From assembly GCA_039881145.1 (NCBI GenBank), contig JAYKKI010000015.1, forward strand, positions 28,930,001 through 28,994,000: DNA of 64,000 bases, written 5' to 3'. Below the pieces are notes generated by a model. That model was not told where the DNA came from, did no database searches, and was given only the letters and a program-made list of their open reading frames with translations. The translations under genes and the position numbers were made by a program. Shown here piece by piece: positions 40,680-51,520 of this stretch. Numbering within the stretch: position 1 is the stretch's first letter; the number at the start of each line of letters is the position of its first letter. The DNA is from Druceiella hillmani (taxonomy: Eukaryota > Arthropoda > Insecta > Lepidoptera > Hepialidae).

Positions 40680-41275
40680 ACTCTTTGCAAGACTTGTAAG
40701 AAGCAGCCACTGTCTAAATACTTATGTGTTTGCAATGTTGTGTTGTCCACGATATGTCTTATTGAGTGTAATTGTGGTCGTTACCGTGGTGTGTTGGGTT
40801 GGTCGCGAGCAATACGGCCGTTGAGTGCGTGACGCACCGCGGGGACCCGGGTTCGATTTCCGGCCGCTCATCAAGCGGGACTGGAAGAGGTCCAAATTTT
40901 CGAGGCTCTGGTAACCATTTTTCCATATGTGAGATCTTCTTCATCTCATGTGGACACGACACAACAACAACAATGTAATTGTGGTTGTAAATAAGGTCCG
41001 TGCTTCGTTACCCTTTATAAAATTTGTAATAAACAGTCACTGTCTAAACAGTTGTGTGTTTATTATAACCTTATATTGCCTACGATGTGTCTTATTGGCT
41101 GTAAATGTGGACTCAAATATTGTCTATGCTTCTCTATCTTGTGTAAAATCAATAAAAAGTAGTCAGTTTAAATATTTGTGGGTTTACAATCTTATGTTTT
41201 CTACGATTCTCCTTATTGCTATAATCGTGGACTCAACGTTTGTGCTACATTATCATTTATAAGATTTCACACTTC
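40680..41275. repeat. ~123 bp tandem array, three diverged units, split by a SINE
   Basis: The phrase 'cac/cagtctaaa...ttgtg(t/g)gttta' recurs at 40708, 41038 and ~41164, followed each time by '(c)tacgat(a/g)tgtcttattg' or a variant, and by 'gta(a)t(t)tgtgg'. Removing the SINE and its duplicated site gives a first step of about 123 bp, and the second step is similar. The SINE therefore landed in an already existing array. Confidence 0.75.
40779..40973 (+). mobile_element. tRNA-derived SINE with 12 bp target-site duplication
   Basis: The 195 bp body begins with a tRNA-like head containing a B-box-type stretch (gggttcgatttcc at about 40849) and an upstream A-box-like region ('tggtcgcgagcaatacgg'). 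A tRNA-unrelated body and a short acaacaacaaca tail follow. It is flanked by the exact 12 bp duplication tgtaattgtggt (40767-40778 and 40974-40985), a hallmark of LINE-assisted insertion. The head is GC-rich and well preserved, suggesting a relatively young copy. Short frames across it on both strands are not genes. Confidence 0.85.
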
Positions 41276-43049
41276 ACATATTTTTTGTATTAGGGTAAAG
41301 ATTCTTATGCATCTACTGAGCAATATATTTTTAAATAAATATAAAATTAGTGAGATCTTGTTTGGATTATAGCGTCTCTCTCATAGACCTCGTATTGCAA
41401 TTGTCTTGTTTAACAGACCATAAAGCTATTGACCCTTTTCGTGGCAGGTATGACAATCCTCGTAGTAAGTCATATATTCTCTAGTGTCGGCTACGTTTAT
41501 TCTCATACTAGAAATTAATATAGAGAGATGAGACTTGAGAAATAATAACTCGGTCACTACAGCAACTACGAATATTTTAGCAATATTACGTATGATTATA
41601 ATGAGGACTAAGGTATTGATTTTTACTTGATACGTAAAGGGTTTGTAACAAACCCGAAGCTTCTGATGAAAGCGAAGATGACTAATCTTTGTACATGGAG
41701 ACGCAATATTTTATACTGACCTTGATGAAATTCACCTTGAATCTGTATATTGACATGAGAGCGCTAATCGAGAACGATAACAAAATATCGTTAGGTTCCC
41801 CGATGCGACCCAAGTCGGAGAGTCGATAAATCCATAAGAGTATGTAAATTAGGGCGCACACTTCGTCCATGCGGCGCCTCCCACGACGGTCACCGCGCCG
41901 CCTCACGTGGCCCAGCGAATATAATTAAACGGCACACAAAACTCTAACCCCATGCAGATTTTGTCGTATTTAGAGTATCATTTGTTTCACATTGTTCGGT
42001 GTTTAGTTTTGGGCTACTTTGTAGCGTTCATGCGTAGTTTTGGTGGCCAAAATAGCACACTATATATCTCTAAGTAAATGTTAGGAAAATCTGGTACGCT
42101 TTTGAGTACTCCAATTTCAATGGGAACTTTATAGTGAGACATAGAATTGAAATAGTTTTCATAAAGACAGGTAAAAAGTTTATGGGTCCCGTAGTTAAAA
42201 TCGAACTTTTTTATGTCTTATATAAGATGTAGTTTATATAGTGATTCAAAGTGGAAATATGTTTTTTTTGTTTCTAATAAATGGCAAACTATTTTTAAGT
42301 TTACCATATTAATATATGTAGGTGTAAACTTATGTGGTATCAAAGAGAAGTTGCGGACATTCGAGGCCAAATGTTTGTGACACCCTTGTTCGTGTCCTTT
42401 AGCGTTCTTAAGGGGATAATAGATACGCTTTGGAGACCAAAAACAAGGATACTTTGCGATTTTTTTTAAGAACTTAATAAAGTTGGAAGGAATAGCAAAT
42501 ATAGTGTGTTTGTTCAAATGTTCCCTATTTTTAGTTTCGTTTAAAAAAAGAAACTAATAGTTTTCAAGCTATATATTGGTGAGTGGAAAATAGTTCCGCG
42601 AAAAAAAGGCGCACGTCCTACGTATCATCTCAAAACTCTTAACAAAAAAACAAGTATGCGTTACCATGAGAGCACAGAATTTGTCAGTGTTACTCAATCT
42701 TACGACTAGCCAAAATGTATGTTAATATTATATGCATTTTCCACTAACGTGCAAGAGTTAATCTTTATAAGGTGACATTTGGCAAATTTAAATCCTAATC
42801 CGCGCTCACTACGTCAACAATGACACGGTGATGTTGCTCTGACATTTTTAAACGCGTACGTAAGTGCTCAAATTTATGGAAACAGACTAGAGGTGTAAAA
42901 TGCGATAACTTATCGAAGCATCTGTATCAATGTTTATTATTCGTTGCCTTCGTTTTCGTAAATTCGGAATAGGAATAAATTGTTTTCTTTTGATTTCATA
43001 AGTTTACGATTTATTAGAAGATTTATAAGAGTAGAACTCGCAGTATGGG
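41276..43049. other. Mostly AT-rich non-coding DNA with a small GC-rich patch
   Basis: A GC-rich patch at 41855-41920 contains a CACGTG E-box core (about 41905) and arginine-rich frames on the minus strand that look like GC artefacts. No splice-bounded exon was found. The remainder shows nothing recognisable. Confidence 0.45.
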
Positions 43050-43400
43050 AACCCCCATATTGCGAGTTAAACATATTGAAAAGGCACTTATAAACATTTA
43101 AGTGTACGTTCTATTAAACTATTCACAAATATTAATTTTTCACAACGTAAATTTATTACCTACTATTTATGTCATTGCCATAATTAATATACATTTAAAA
43201 TACTAATTTATTTTTACAATTGATTTAAGTTATTTATATGAAGTCTCTGGACTTTTTATACGTCCAACAACACGTCACAAGTTTTTCGACTGTAATCTTA
43301 GCTATGATTTTCTTTTAATTTCGTTACATATCCTACATATTGCCACTATCGAAAATACTTCTCAGATATTAAAAAATAGCGTTTTTTACGCTTACAATTT
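43050..43400 (+). repeat. Dispersed ~300 bp repeat, copy 2
   Basis: Same family and orientation as 28310-28600. It is preceded by a 'cgcagtatgggaaccccca' phrase followed by 'atattgcgag', an imperfect inverted pair around 43037-43070. Confidence 0.6.
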
Positions 43401-43479
43401 TAACGCTTAATATTTCATATACGAATCTCTGTGTTAAAAGTGTTCATGACTATTTTTTACTTTAGAAGAGTTATTCAGA

Positions 43480-43700
43480 GAAAAAAAATTCACACACACT
43501 TTACATGTAGAAGAGAGGTACCCTAAAATCTTTTTTTTTTCAAATTTTTTTTTAGTTATTATAAATGTATAATTCCAAATTCAAGTTTCACAGGACTGAT
43601 AGTCTGCGAGTAAATCGGTTGTGATATATCGATAGACAGACAGACATGGCGAAACTATAAAAGTTGGTCGTTTAGCTATGGAACCCCAAAAACGAGACTT
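43480..43700 (-). repeat. Widespread lepidopteran dispersed repeat, minus orientation
   Basis: 'ctttacatgtag...gaggtaccct' and 'gacagacagacatgg...ggaaccccaaaaa' are the reverse complement counterparts of blocks in 38570-38760. It is non-coding. Confidence 0.65.
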
Positions 43701-44381
43701 TTATAATAAGATCATTAACGTGTCGACAGTAAGATAGTAAGGTAGTAATAGTTAGGTAGAAAATCTAATTAAGGATGAAGTGATGTGAAAGTTTTATTTT
43801 ACTCCGCTTTCAGTCACTAAAAAGTTTTCAGTGTCTAAAACTTATTTCATAAAGTCTTAATTCTGCTGTAACTTCAATTGCAAGTTGTTTGCTGAGGCGA
43901 AATAAGTAGACAGTGTTTAATTGCATCCCTCATTTTGATGTATCGATCCGTCGCTGCTCGATGTGCAGATAAATGAGTCACCATGAACGAACTGGATATT
44001 TTTGACATGCGATGTGTAATTGATGACTACATTTAATGTGTGGAAACAATTCTAATTTTGGACCAAAGAAAGAAACTCATTCCTCATATCGTATTTTGTA
44101 AAATGTTAATTACATTACCAATGTTAGTCACAAAAAATGTACGATAATAGAGGAAGTGTGCGAGTTTTAAAATTTTTTTGTGATAGAACTACAAATTAAA
44201 TATTTTTTCCTTCACAGCATATGTGAGACCTTACTTCTTGACAAACTTCGTGATTCTAGGGAACGGGAAGTATCCTATGGGTTTTGATTTATTCGCGAGT
44301 GTCAAAATATGCGGCATGAATGACCATATTTTTAGTGTTATTCTTGATTGCGTTCACTTAGAAATTTGTTTTTTTATTATC
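43701..44381. other. Non-coding DNA, nothing recognised
   Basis: No supported gene or repeat structure. Confidence 0.5.
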
Positions 44382-44419
44382 TGATATTAATTTCCACTTG
44401 AAAGTGGAAATTAATATCA
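44382..44419. repeat. Perfect 18 bp inverted repeat, 2 nt loop
   Basis: The arms are tgatattaatttccactt (44382-44399) and its exact complement (44402-44419). A third, direct copy of 'ttaatttccact' follows at 44427-44438, leading straight into the next hairpin. Confidence 0.95.
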
Positions 44420-44438
44420 AATTAAATTAATTTCCACT

Positions 44439-44486
44439 CTGTCGGTCTGTCAAGACCAGAGAAAAAGGATCTTGACAGACCGACAG
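44439..44486. repeat. Perfect 17 bp inverted repeat, 14 nt loop
   Basis: The arms are ctgtcggtctgtcaaga (44439-44455) and its complement (44470-44486). The right arm continues into a 'gacagacggacaacgga...aagggttcc' phrase typical of lepidopteran dispersed repeats, so the hairpin may be the terminus of such an element. Confidence 0.95.
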
Positions 44487-45364
44487 ACGGACAACGGAGT
44501 GATCTCATAAGGGTTCCTTTTTCCTTTTTGGGTACGGAAAAATAAATGTATGTTGATTGAAGATATGAGCGTGTTGTGCATGTACGCTTCTTTTAACACC
44601 CACGCGCGCGCACACATACGCATGCACGAACGCCAGCATGCACACTGCAAAAAAAATTAAGTAACATATAACTGACAAGAAAGAGGCAATACCTGAAGGA
44701 AACAGGATGTGAATGGACTGATAACAGCGCGAGTGCAGGCAGTAGAGGTACGATTAATTCGGGCGAAGTTTGAAAGCGTATTTAGACGATGCAATTTTGA
44801 TACTGTAATCATATTGATTCTTTAATATTGCTGAAATTAAAATTAGTTTAGCCCCCTTGAAAGTAACTGAAAAAGTGTTCTGAAATATGTTTGTTTGCTG
44901 CGAATAATTCAGAAAAAAAGTATACTGAAATAGAAAAGTGATAAATGCAGAAAGTACGATGCATCTTTTATGAAATGAACATTTTTCTGTAAATGTTTAT
45001 GCCAATTATGGCACAGATGCCATTTTCTTTGTAAAGTCGAAGTTATGCGCGTGTGGATTAAAATTTTGTTTATATTTTTCTTGAAAATATATTGAACGAT
45101 TGAAAAAGTGTGATTAGTCAGTGCGTTCATTACTTACTGATTAACGCATTTCGTTTTCAGTGGAAAAAATATAGAAAAAATAATTGGCTTCTCTTCAAAT
45201 TTGTGTCAAGCGTTTTCGAAGCCCCTGCTCTTCTATTTTGTTTCAATTTCGTCTTACTCGTAAACTTCTAAATCTTAAATTTTAATATGTGACTACTTGC
45301 TAACATGCAATCACAAAATAACCATTACTCAACTTAGATTCAGAAAAAGACAGATAATCACTTG
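44487..45364. other. Non-coding DNA, nothing recognised
   Basis: A short CG/CA-rich stretch (cacgcgcgcgcacaca) lies at 44602-44617. No gene was supported. Confidence 0.5.
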
Positions 45365-46685
45365 TTTCTAGCAGTCTTTAATTTTGTAGTCATCCCAGTG
45401 TTTAATTTTATAGTCATCGCAGTCTTTGATTTTATGTTCATCCCAGTATTTAATCTTATAATCATCCCTGTCTTTTATTTTATAGTCATCCCGGTCTTTA
45501 ATTTTATAGTCATCGCAGTCTTTGATTTTATGTTTATCCCAGTATTTAATCTTATAATCATCCCTGTCTTTTATTTTATAGTCATCCCGGTCTTTAATTT
45601 TATAGTCATCGCAGTCTTTGATTTTATGTTCATCTCAGTATGTAATCTTATAATCATCCCTGTCTTTTATTTTATAGTCATCCCGGTCTTTAATTTTATA
45701 GTCATCGCAGTCTTTGATTTTATGTTCATCCCAGTATTTAATCTTATAATTATCCCTGTCTTTTATTTTATAGTCATCCCGGTCTTTAATTTTATAGTCA
45801 TCGCAGTCTTTGATTTTATGTTCATCCCAGTATGTAATCTTATAATCATCCCTGTCTTTTATTTTATAATCATCCCCGTCCTTAAATTTTATAGTCAGTC
45901 TTTGATTTTATGATCATCCCGGTATTTATTTTTATAGTTGTCCCAGTCTTTAATTTAATAGTCATCGTAGTCTTTAATTTTATAGCCATCGTAGTCTTTA
46001 GTTTTATAGTCATCGCAGTCTTTGATTTTATCTTCATCCCAATATTTAATTTTATAGTCATCCCAGGCTTTAATTCTGTAGCCATCGTAATCTTTGATTT
46101 TATGGTCATCCCAGCCTTTAATTTTATTGTTATTCCAGTCTTTAATTTTATAGTCATCCCAGTCTTTAATTTTATAGGTATCCCAGTCTTTAATTTTATA
46201 ATCATTGCAGTCTTTGACTTTATGATAATCCCAGTATTTAATGTTATGGTCATCCCAGTCTTTAATTTTACAGTCATCACGGTCTTTAACTTTAGAGTCA
46301 TCCCAGTCTTTAATTTTACAGTCATCCCGGTCTTTAATTTTATAGTCACCCCAGTCTTTAATTTTACAGTCATCCCAGTATTTAATTTTATAGTCATCCT
46401 AATCTTCAATTTTACAGTCATCCCGGTCTTTAATTTTATAGTCATCCCAGTCTTCAATTTTACAGTCATCCCGTTCTTTAATGTCATTGTGATCCCAGTT
46501 TTTAATTTTACAGTCATCCCAGTCTTTAATTTTATAGTCATCCCAGTATTTAATTTATAATCATCCTAGTATTTAATGTTATGTCATCCCAGTATTTAAT
46601 TTATAGTCATCCTAGTATTTAATTTTATAGTCATCCCAGTATTTAATTTTATAATCACCCTAGTCTTTAATTTTATATTCATGCT
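45365..46685. repeat. 24 bp minisatellite with a 96 bp higher-order region
   Basis: The monomer is 'tttaattttatagtcatccc' plus 'agtc', repeated for ~1.3 kb. From ~45390 to ~45880, four monomer variants recur in fixed order (96 bp higher-order unit, about five times). From ~45910 on, monomers vary without a fixed order. Because 24 is divisible by 3 and the monomer lacks stops in two frames, long open frames arise: 183 and 216 codons on the plus strand (octapeptide like VFNFIVIP) and 219 codons on the minus strand (octapeptide like KLKTGMTI). These are most simply by-products of the repeat. Indels near 45893 and 46554 end the frames. Confidence 0.95.
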
Positions 46686-47112
46686 CATAAATCTAATTTT
46701 ATTATTTTAAAGTAAACCATGTGAACTTTTATATTTAGGAAATTATTTGTGAAAAGTATCTTTACGGCATCTCAGGCCACGAATATAATTATTTGTATTT
46801 TTTTAAAAAAATTTCTCGATGACAACATTTGGAAGACTTTATGGTCAATCTTGCAGAAAAAATTTATTCGTATTAAAATTATTTTTACGCATCTGTCAAG
46901 GTACATACCAAAATATGTTCGAGAACGTTCGGTAACAACCAACTTTTATTGGGTACGTTAGACGAAAAGCAAAAAATGGGACGAGGACTAGTATTATTTT
47001 GTGGTTCACAAAATAGTACTTTAATTCAACGACTATCGAAAAATAGCGAAGTACGCATAATATATATAAAAGCATGTGCAATTTATGATAAGTATATATA
47101 CGGAGTCATAAA
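46686..47112. other. AT-rich non-coding DNA, nothing recognised
   Basis: No supported gene or repeat structure. Confidence 0.5.
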
Positions 47113-47310
47113 TCTCCATCCTCAGCAAAAACGGACTAAAATCTCTTTCTCTGATATGGTACCATGAGAATGAGGCACCAAGAGCACGCATGTTTCTTTC
47201 TTGCAACCTTGAACCAAGGAGCTCAGCTGCAACTTTAGGCAGATTTAGGTCGCTCGATAAGTCGTTTAATTCTGTCTGGGAAAATACTTCTCGGAAATAA
47301 CTTCGGCTCA
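47113..47310 (-). pseudogene. Fragment of a repetitive arthropod protein (probably TE-encoded)
   Basis: The minus strand reads FSQTELNDLSSDLNLPKV, then AAELLGSRLQERN, then GASFSWYHIRERDFSPF. A one-base shift then gives FAEDGDL followed by a stop. I recall a multi-copy, uncharacterised protein family of insects and other arthropods with 'LxDLxRDLxLPKxxAELLxSRLxExNLLxxGxxFxWYRxREKxFxxFFxxDGDLVYC', which this follows residue by residue. Its high copy number suggests a mobile-element origin, but I do not know the element class or the biochemical role. Only the N-terminal ~60 residues are left, with a frameshift and a stop. A 35 bp tandem duplication lies at its 5' side. Confidence 0.6.
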
Positions 47311-47324
47311 AGATTAGGTTCAAA

Positions 47325-47392
47325 GGATAAATTCCACTGTAGTTATGGTAATCATGAAAGGACGAATTCCACTGTAGTTATGGTAATCATAA
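47325..47392. repeat. 35 bp tandem duplication
   Basis: 'attccactgtagttatggta' plus 'atcat' occurs at 47331 and 47366. It adjoins the 5' end of the TE-protein fragment. Confidence 0.9.
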
Positions 47393-47639
47393 TATAATTT
47401 TTAAGAGAAGTTTTTATTGTGCTGAAACTTAAATAACATTGCCGTGAATCGTATTTGAGGAGAAGTATACTTCATAACACTACTGCTTGCTTCATCAAGT
47501 GAAGATATTGAATAAACATAAGATTTTTCTGGGTTAAATTAACTTCAGGGAACAAAATTTATGACGTAATTTCTAGCGAAACATATTCGTAATGCGTGAT
47601 ACCTACGTCTAGAACGTATTAAGTGTAATGAGACAGTCC

Positions 47640-47932
47640 GCAAGCTTGTCGATCGTGGCTGGCGGGAACGATTAGACGCGCGTATATGTACAATACAATT
47701 ACACCCGTTCCGCATAAATACGACTGAGGTGTTTGAACAGCTGATGTCGATCACCATTTCCCGCGCATAGGTACATTGATTTGTGGCTAGAGCACTACGT
47801 GCGCCAGTGTATTACTTTATGAATGTGTCGCGGGGTGTCATGTGACCAACCTGTCTGACGGAGATATGAGATCACGGCTGCGGCACAAAATGTCGGCGGT
47901 CGGTTTGGCCGCACCGGTGTATCGAGTTACAG
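47640..47932 (+). other. CpG-rich zone ending in a strong splice donor: candidate first exon
   Basis: GC content and CpG rise between 47640 and 47960. At 47932/47933 there is a near-consensus donor (ttACAG|GTGAAG). Just upstream an ATG at 47890 in good context (cacaaaATG) opens MSAVGLAAPVYRVT and remains open to the donor, which would leave phase 1. Splicing to the acceptor at 53936 would put the next exon in a frame that soon stops. So either this exon is untranslated with respect to the MAKLV frame, or it joins another exon, or it is not an exon. A weak TATA-like 'cataaata' lies at 47713. The direction is inferred from the donor alone. Confidence 0.35.
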
Positions 47933-48448
47933 GTGAAGCTGCTGCCACACTGACAACCTTTGTGTGATTAGATATTTTGTGATTTTTATAAGACGCTTTG
48001 TGCTATTATGCAAGTTGTCTCCGCAAGTTTGTCACCGTACTATGTCTCGTTCCTGTTGCTCCAACGTACGAGACATTGTGCTAGAAAGTTGCAAATAATA
48101 TAATGCATTGACCAATTGAAATATACCTATATGATTTTAGGAATTCAAGTCGTGAAGTTGCATTAGGAACTTATTGTCCATTTTATCACGAAAACTGAGA
48201 GTTAATATATAAAGTCAATTTTTATAATACATTTAATAAAATTAAAACTTATAAAACTTATATATAATTATACTATGAAAATAATTAGTATTAATTTTAA
48301 TTATTGTTCTATATAAATACATCTAATTTGTATTCTACTATTTCTATTCTTTCTATTTTAGGATCATACAGATCAATATTTCGTTTCATTATACCATCTG
48401 CCGAATATTTGCTTTCAGTGGTCTCACAAAAATAGAAAAATAAAAAAA
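47933..48448. other. AT-rich non-coding DNA, nothing recognised
   Basis: No supported gene or repeat structure. Confidence 0.5.
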
Positions 48449-48738
48449 ATCAACCTCAACTCGTGGGAGTTCAGGTTAATAATAATATAATTTGGTTGAT
48501 AATAATATCATCAACCTCAACTCGCGGGAGTTCAGGTTGATAATAATATCATTTGGTTGATAATAATATCATCAACCTCAACTCGTGGGAGTTCAGGTTA
48601 ATAATAATATAATTTGGTTGATAATAATATCATCAACTTCAACTCGCGGGAGTTCAGGTTGATAATAATATCATTTGGTTGATAATAATATCATCAACCT
48701 CAACTCGCGGGAGTTCAGGTTGATAATAATATCATTTG
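48449..48738. repeat. 61 bp tandem array of hairpin-forming units
   Basis: The anchor 'caac(c/t)tcaactcg' occurs at 48451, 48512, 48573, 48634 and 48695, an exact 61 bp step. Each unit holds an imperfect palindrome (CAACCT-aACTC..GAGTt-AGGTT) followed by 'gataataatatcatttggtt'. Two variants alternate: A (cgtggg, ggttaataata, ataatttgg) and B (cgcggg, ggttgataata, atcatttgg) in the order A-B-A-B-B. This implies a 122 bp duplication after an initial 61 bp duplication. Confidence 0.95.
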
Positions 48739-50214
48739 GAAACCGTGACTGACGATTAAAATTTCTGTCCCAGTTAGCTAACGATAAATTGTCATTCTCA
48801 TCAAAATTTCCTCACGGCCATGTTCATTGACATCTGGAGAATATGAAGATGCATCCTATTGTAAATCGTATAACGATTTCAAATTCGAAATTCGTTTAGA
48901 TTACAAAACTTTCGAGGTGAATGATTCTTTGATTTCATTTTCTTTGTTTATGAATCATTTACATTGTAGAATGACCAACGCCTAATTCTTTTGCAACAGT
49001 CAAGTTTGACTCTCCATTGTCTAATATAAAAATTTTACGGCTGGAAAATTAGATACTGCGTCATTTTCTCCAAACGTAAAAACTTTACGATCTTGAGAAG
49101 CTCGCGAAAGTAACAATCAATGGATATTGTTAAGCGTCATTAAGAGCGGCAAAGCAATTCTTGGCAAGGAATCTATCGCGGTGGAAGAAGCTTACAAGTG
49201 AGTGCGATCAAGATAATTGATTGTCGTAATGACTGGACTAATAAATTAAAAAACATATGTCAATCTAAGCGATTTCGAAGTAATTCTTAGCAAATTAATG
49301 TGTTTTTCAATGGAACTATTGACTAGTGTACAAATAAATATTACGACCACAAAACGATGAATAATATAATATTTTGAATCTGTACTTGCGAATAATAAAA
49401 GAGGGAAAAAGTTGCATATAATCTATCGAACGAAACGCTCGGAACTTGTTTTCAGCTGATCAATGTTTACCGCTGTTATAAATAATATTAAGAAGGTTAT
49501 ATCGAGCTATGAAATGACGTGGGAAGTGACGTTATCTTTGATAATTTACTTGCTACTTGAGCAATAATATTCCAGATTCCCCATATTATCGTTACATTGA
49601 GATATGAGTATACATGAGATAAAAATGAAGATATGTCTCTTTCGTAAAGATATGCATATCGACATTTTTACTTATGATACAATCAGAATATCGGACGTTA
49701 TATTAGGTTTATCTATCTATACCATATAGTTTGTGTTCACAGTCGCAAACTTAGTAACCAGTGAAGGTAGAAAATTATGATATTCTGATATATACCCTTA
49801 ACACTTCGAATATTTTAAATCCTCTTTCAGTTAAGTTCATGGTTAGTTAACCCCATCAATTTAAATGTCTTAAGGAAAAAAGAGAAAAGAAATCTGTAGA
49901 GGAAAGACCCTAACGGAACTCTATTGTTGTGGCAATATAATCTGTCCGTCTGTCTGTTTGTATGTAAATTAGACGCTTCTAATATCTAAACTATATAAGA
50001 TAGGAAATTGAAAATTGTACATATTTTTAATTGCCTGATTTCTGAGATATCATTGGTTTTCAATAATAAAATATTTTTTGATTAACAATAATATATTTAT
50101 ATTTTCTGAATTATAATTACATGTAAACATTTAAAGTAAATTTAAAAAAAAGTGTTATAAATTATTTTTTATGCCGATATATTATTTGTATCGATCAATA
50201 TTAGCTGAAGAAGG
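48739..50214. other. AT-rich non-coding DNA, nothing recognised
   Basis: A 'ctctattgttgtggca...ctgtccgtctgtctgtttgt' phrase at 49920-49960 is a fragment of a common dispersed repeat. No gene was supported. Confidence 0.5.
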
Positions 50215-50395
50215 TTCATCGCGTCGCTTTGATAATTCTGAACGGCATTCGGTGTGCGTGCATTGCGAAATGTCTAATACTTGCGTTAACCTTAAAATAA
50301 TGTATCTCAATGTGGGATAAGATATGGTAAAAATTAATGATTATAATCTTATTTATTTGATTTGAAGAACACATAGCAGGCGACTACGTATACCA
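50215..50395 (+). repeat. Dispersed lepidopteran-type repeat, copy 3
   Basis: It shares 'acttgcgttaaccttaaaat', 'aatgtatc(t/c)', 'gggat(a/g)agatat', 'gattataatc' and 'acacatag' blocks with 2650-2770 in the same order. It has no coding capacity. Confidence 0.6.
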
Positions 50396-50639
50396 TTTTA
50401 AAAATCCTCTGTATAATAATATGATTGATCTCTGTATTATAGTACACATCACATCCAAAACAATGTGCAAATTTTTGTAAAAAAATATATTTAACCCCTG
50501 AGTAATGGTTGAAAAAACCTCTCCTCTCCTGTTTGAATAACAACATTAAAACTAATATAAAAATAATTGGTGTGTCTACGACTTCGTTCGCGTGCAATTA
50601 GGAAACAAAACATTTTTTTTTGCTTTTTTTCTGTTATAT

Positions 50640-50760
50640 CTTGCGCCTGGGTATATACTATTACCGTATCTGATTTCATCAAAATCCGTCCAGTAGATTT
50701 TGCATGATACCCATACAAATTAATATCAGACAGACAAAAATTCTAAAAAAAGTTTTTCTG
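50640..50760 (-). repeat. Dispersed repeat related to 56280-56420
   Basis: 'gatttcatcaaaatccgtcc' + 'agtagatttt.gcat' is the reverse complement of 'ctactggacggattttgatg' at 56336. The short family with 'ctactggacggattttgatgaaatttg' is common in insect genomes, in my memory. Confidence 0.65.
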
Positions 50761-51299
50761 GCTTATATTATCATTCTATACGATGAATCAATCACTTTTT
50801 TAAAAATATTTTTCATGTACAAAATTCAGTCTATCACAATTTTATTATGTGGATAGATTAGTGGTATATACGATATCAAAAGACAACTATGATGCATGAA
50901 ATTAGCTACCTTGAAATAGTTTTTGTTTTCAAGAAATGCGGATTTACCCACATTTTTTTACCCGTATTAAAATCCATATTGAACTGAGAGATATTGGCGT
51001 TAAGAGTTTGAAATAAACCAAAGTGGAATGTCTCATGTCATTATGATTCCACATGATGTACCTTTCAACCAAAATTATATTTTTTTTTTAAATAATACGT
51101 CATCTTCATTAAATAACACTTCAAGAACACAGGTTTCTCCATCGGACCGACTTCGGTTTAGTTCATCTCAGTCCAACTAGATTTTCATCCCAATTTTTTC
51201 AGGAATGTGTATGCATTTTTTTGTTTATCGAAATCCACAACGTACAATTACTGACTGGATGTAAACGGTAATTAAAACCGTCCGAAGGCGACTGGCAAT
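50761..51299. other. Non-coding DNA, nothing recognised
   Basis: No supported gene or repeat structure. Confidence 0.45.
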
Positions 51300-51520
51300 A
51301 GTTTGTGGGTAATAATATAATCGAGTAGCATTAAAATGGCATTGCCGACGCCAGTGGACCACGACAAGGAATTATTATTACCGATAACAACAGTGACGTG
51401 GGGGTCACGTTTATCGGCTTTACTCACCGCCCCGCACCACCGACACGCTGTGTGAGGATTTGTGTATCGAACAGCGTGTATACATATTATAACACATGTG
51501 TTGCAAGAACGTATCGGTTA
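51300..51520. other. GC-richer block with a donor-like site on the minus strand
   Basis: Around 51335-51480 composition is less AT-rich. On the plus strand, ATG 51336 opens 39 codons (MALPTPVDHDKELL...) in good context. On the minus strand, 'gcggggcg|gtgagt' at 51429/51428 is a strong donor. No partner splice site, domain or homology was recognised, so this is only an exon candidate of undecided strand. Confidence 0.25.

Noticed and set aside
40849..40861. tRNA gene suggested by a B-box-like sequence
   Set aside because: No complete cloverleaf can be formed, and the unit has a SINE body, tail and target-site duplication.
41682..41906. 74-codon minus-strand frame beginning with an Arg-rich stretch
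   Set aside because: The Arg-rich part is a GC-rich patch and the rest is AT-noise. No splice site or homology.
45362..46560. Long plus-strand frames read as a multi-pass membrane or amyloid-like protein, and the minus-strand frame as a Lys/Thr-rich protein
   Set aside because: Both are explained by a 24 bp tandem repeat without stops. There are no start context, splice signals or unique flanking coding sequence.
48449..48738. CRISPR-like array (regular repeats with dyad symmetry)
   Set aside because: The units are contiguous and nearly identical with no unique spacers, no cas genes are present, and the genome is eukaryotic.
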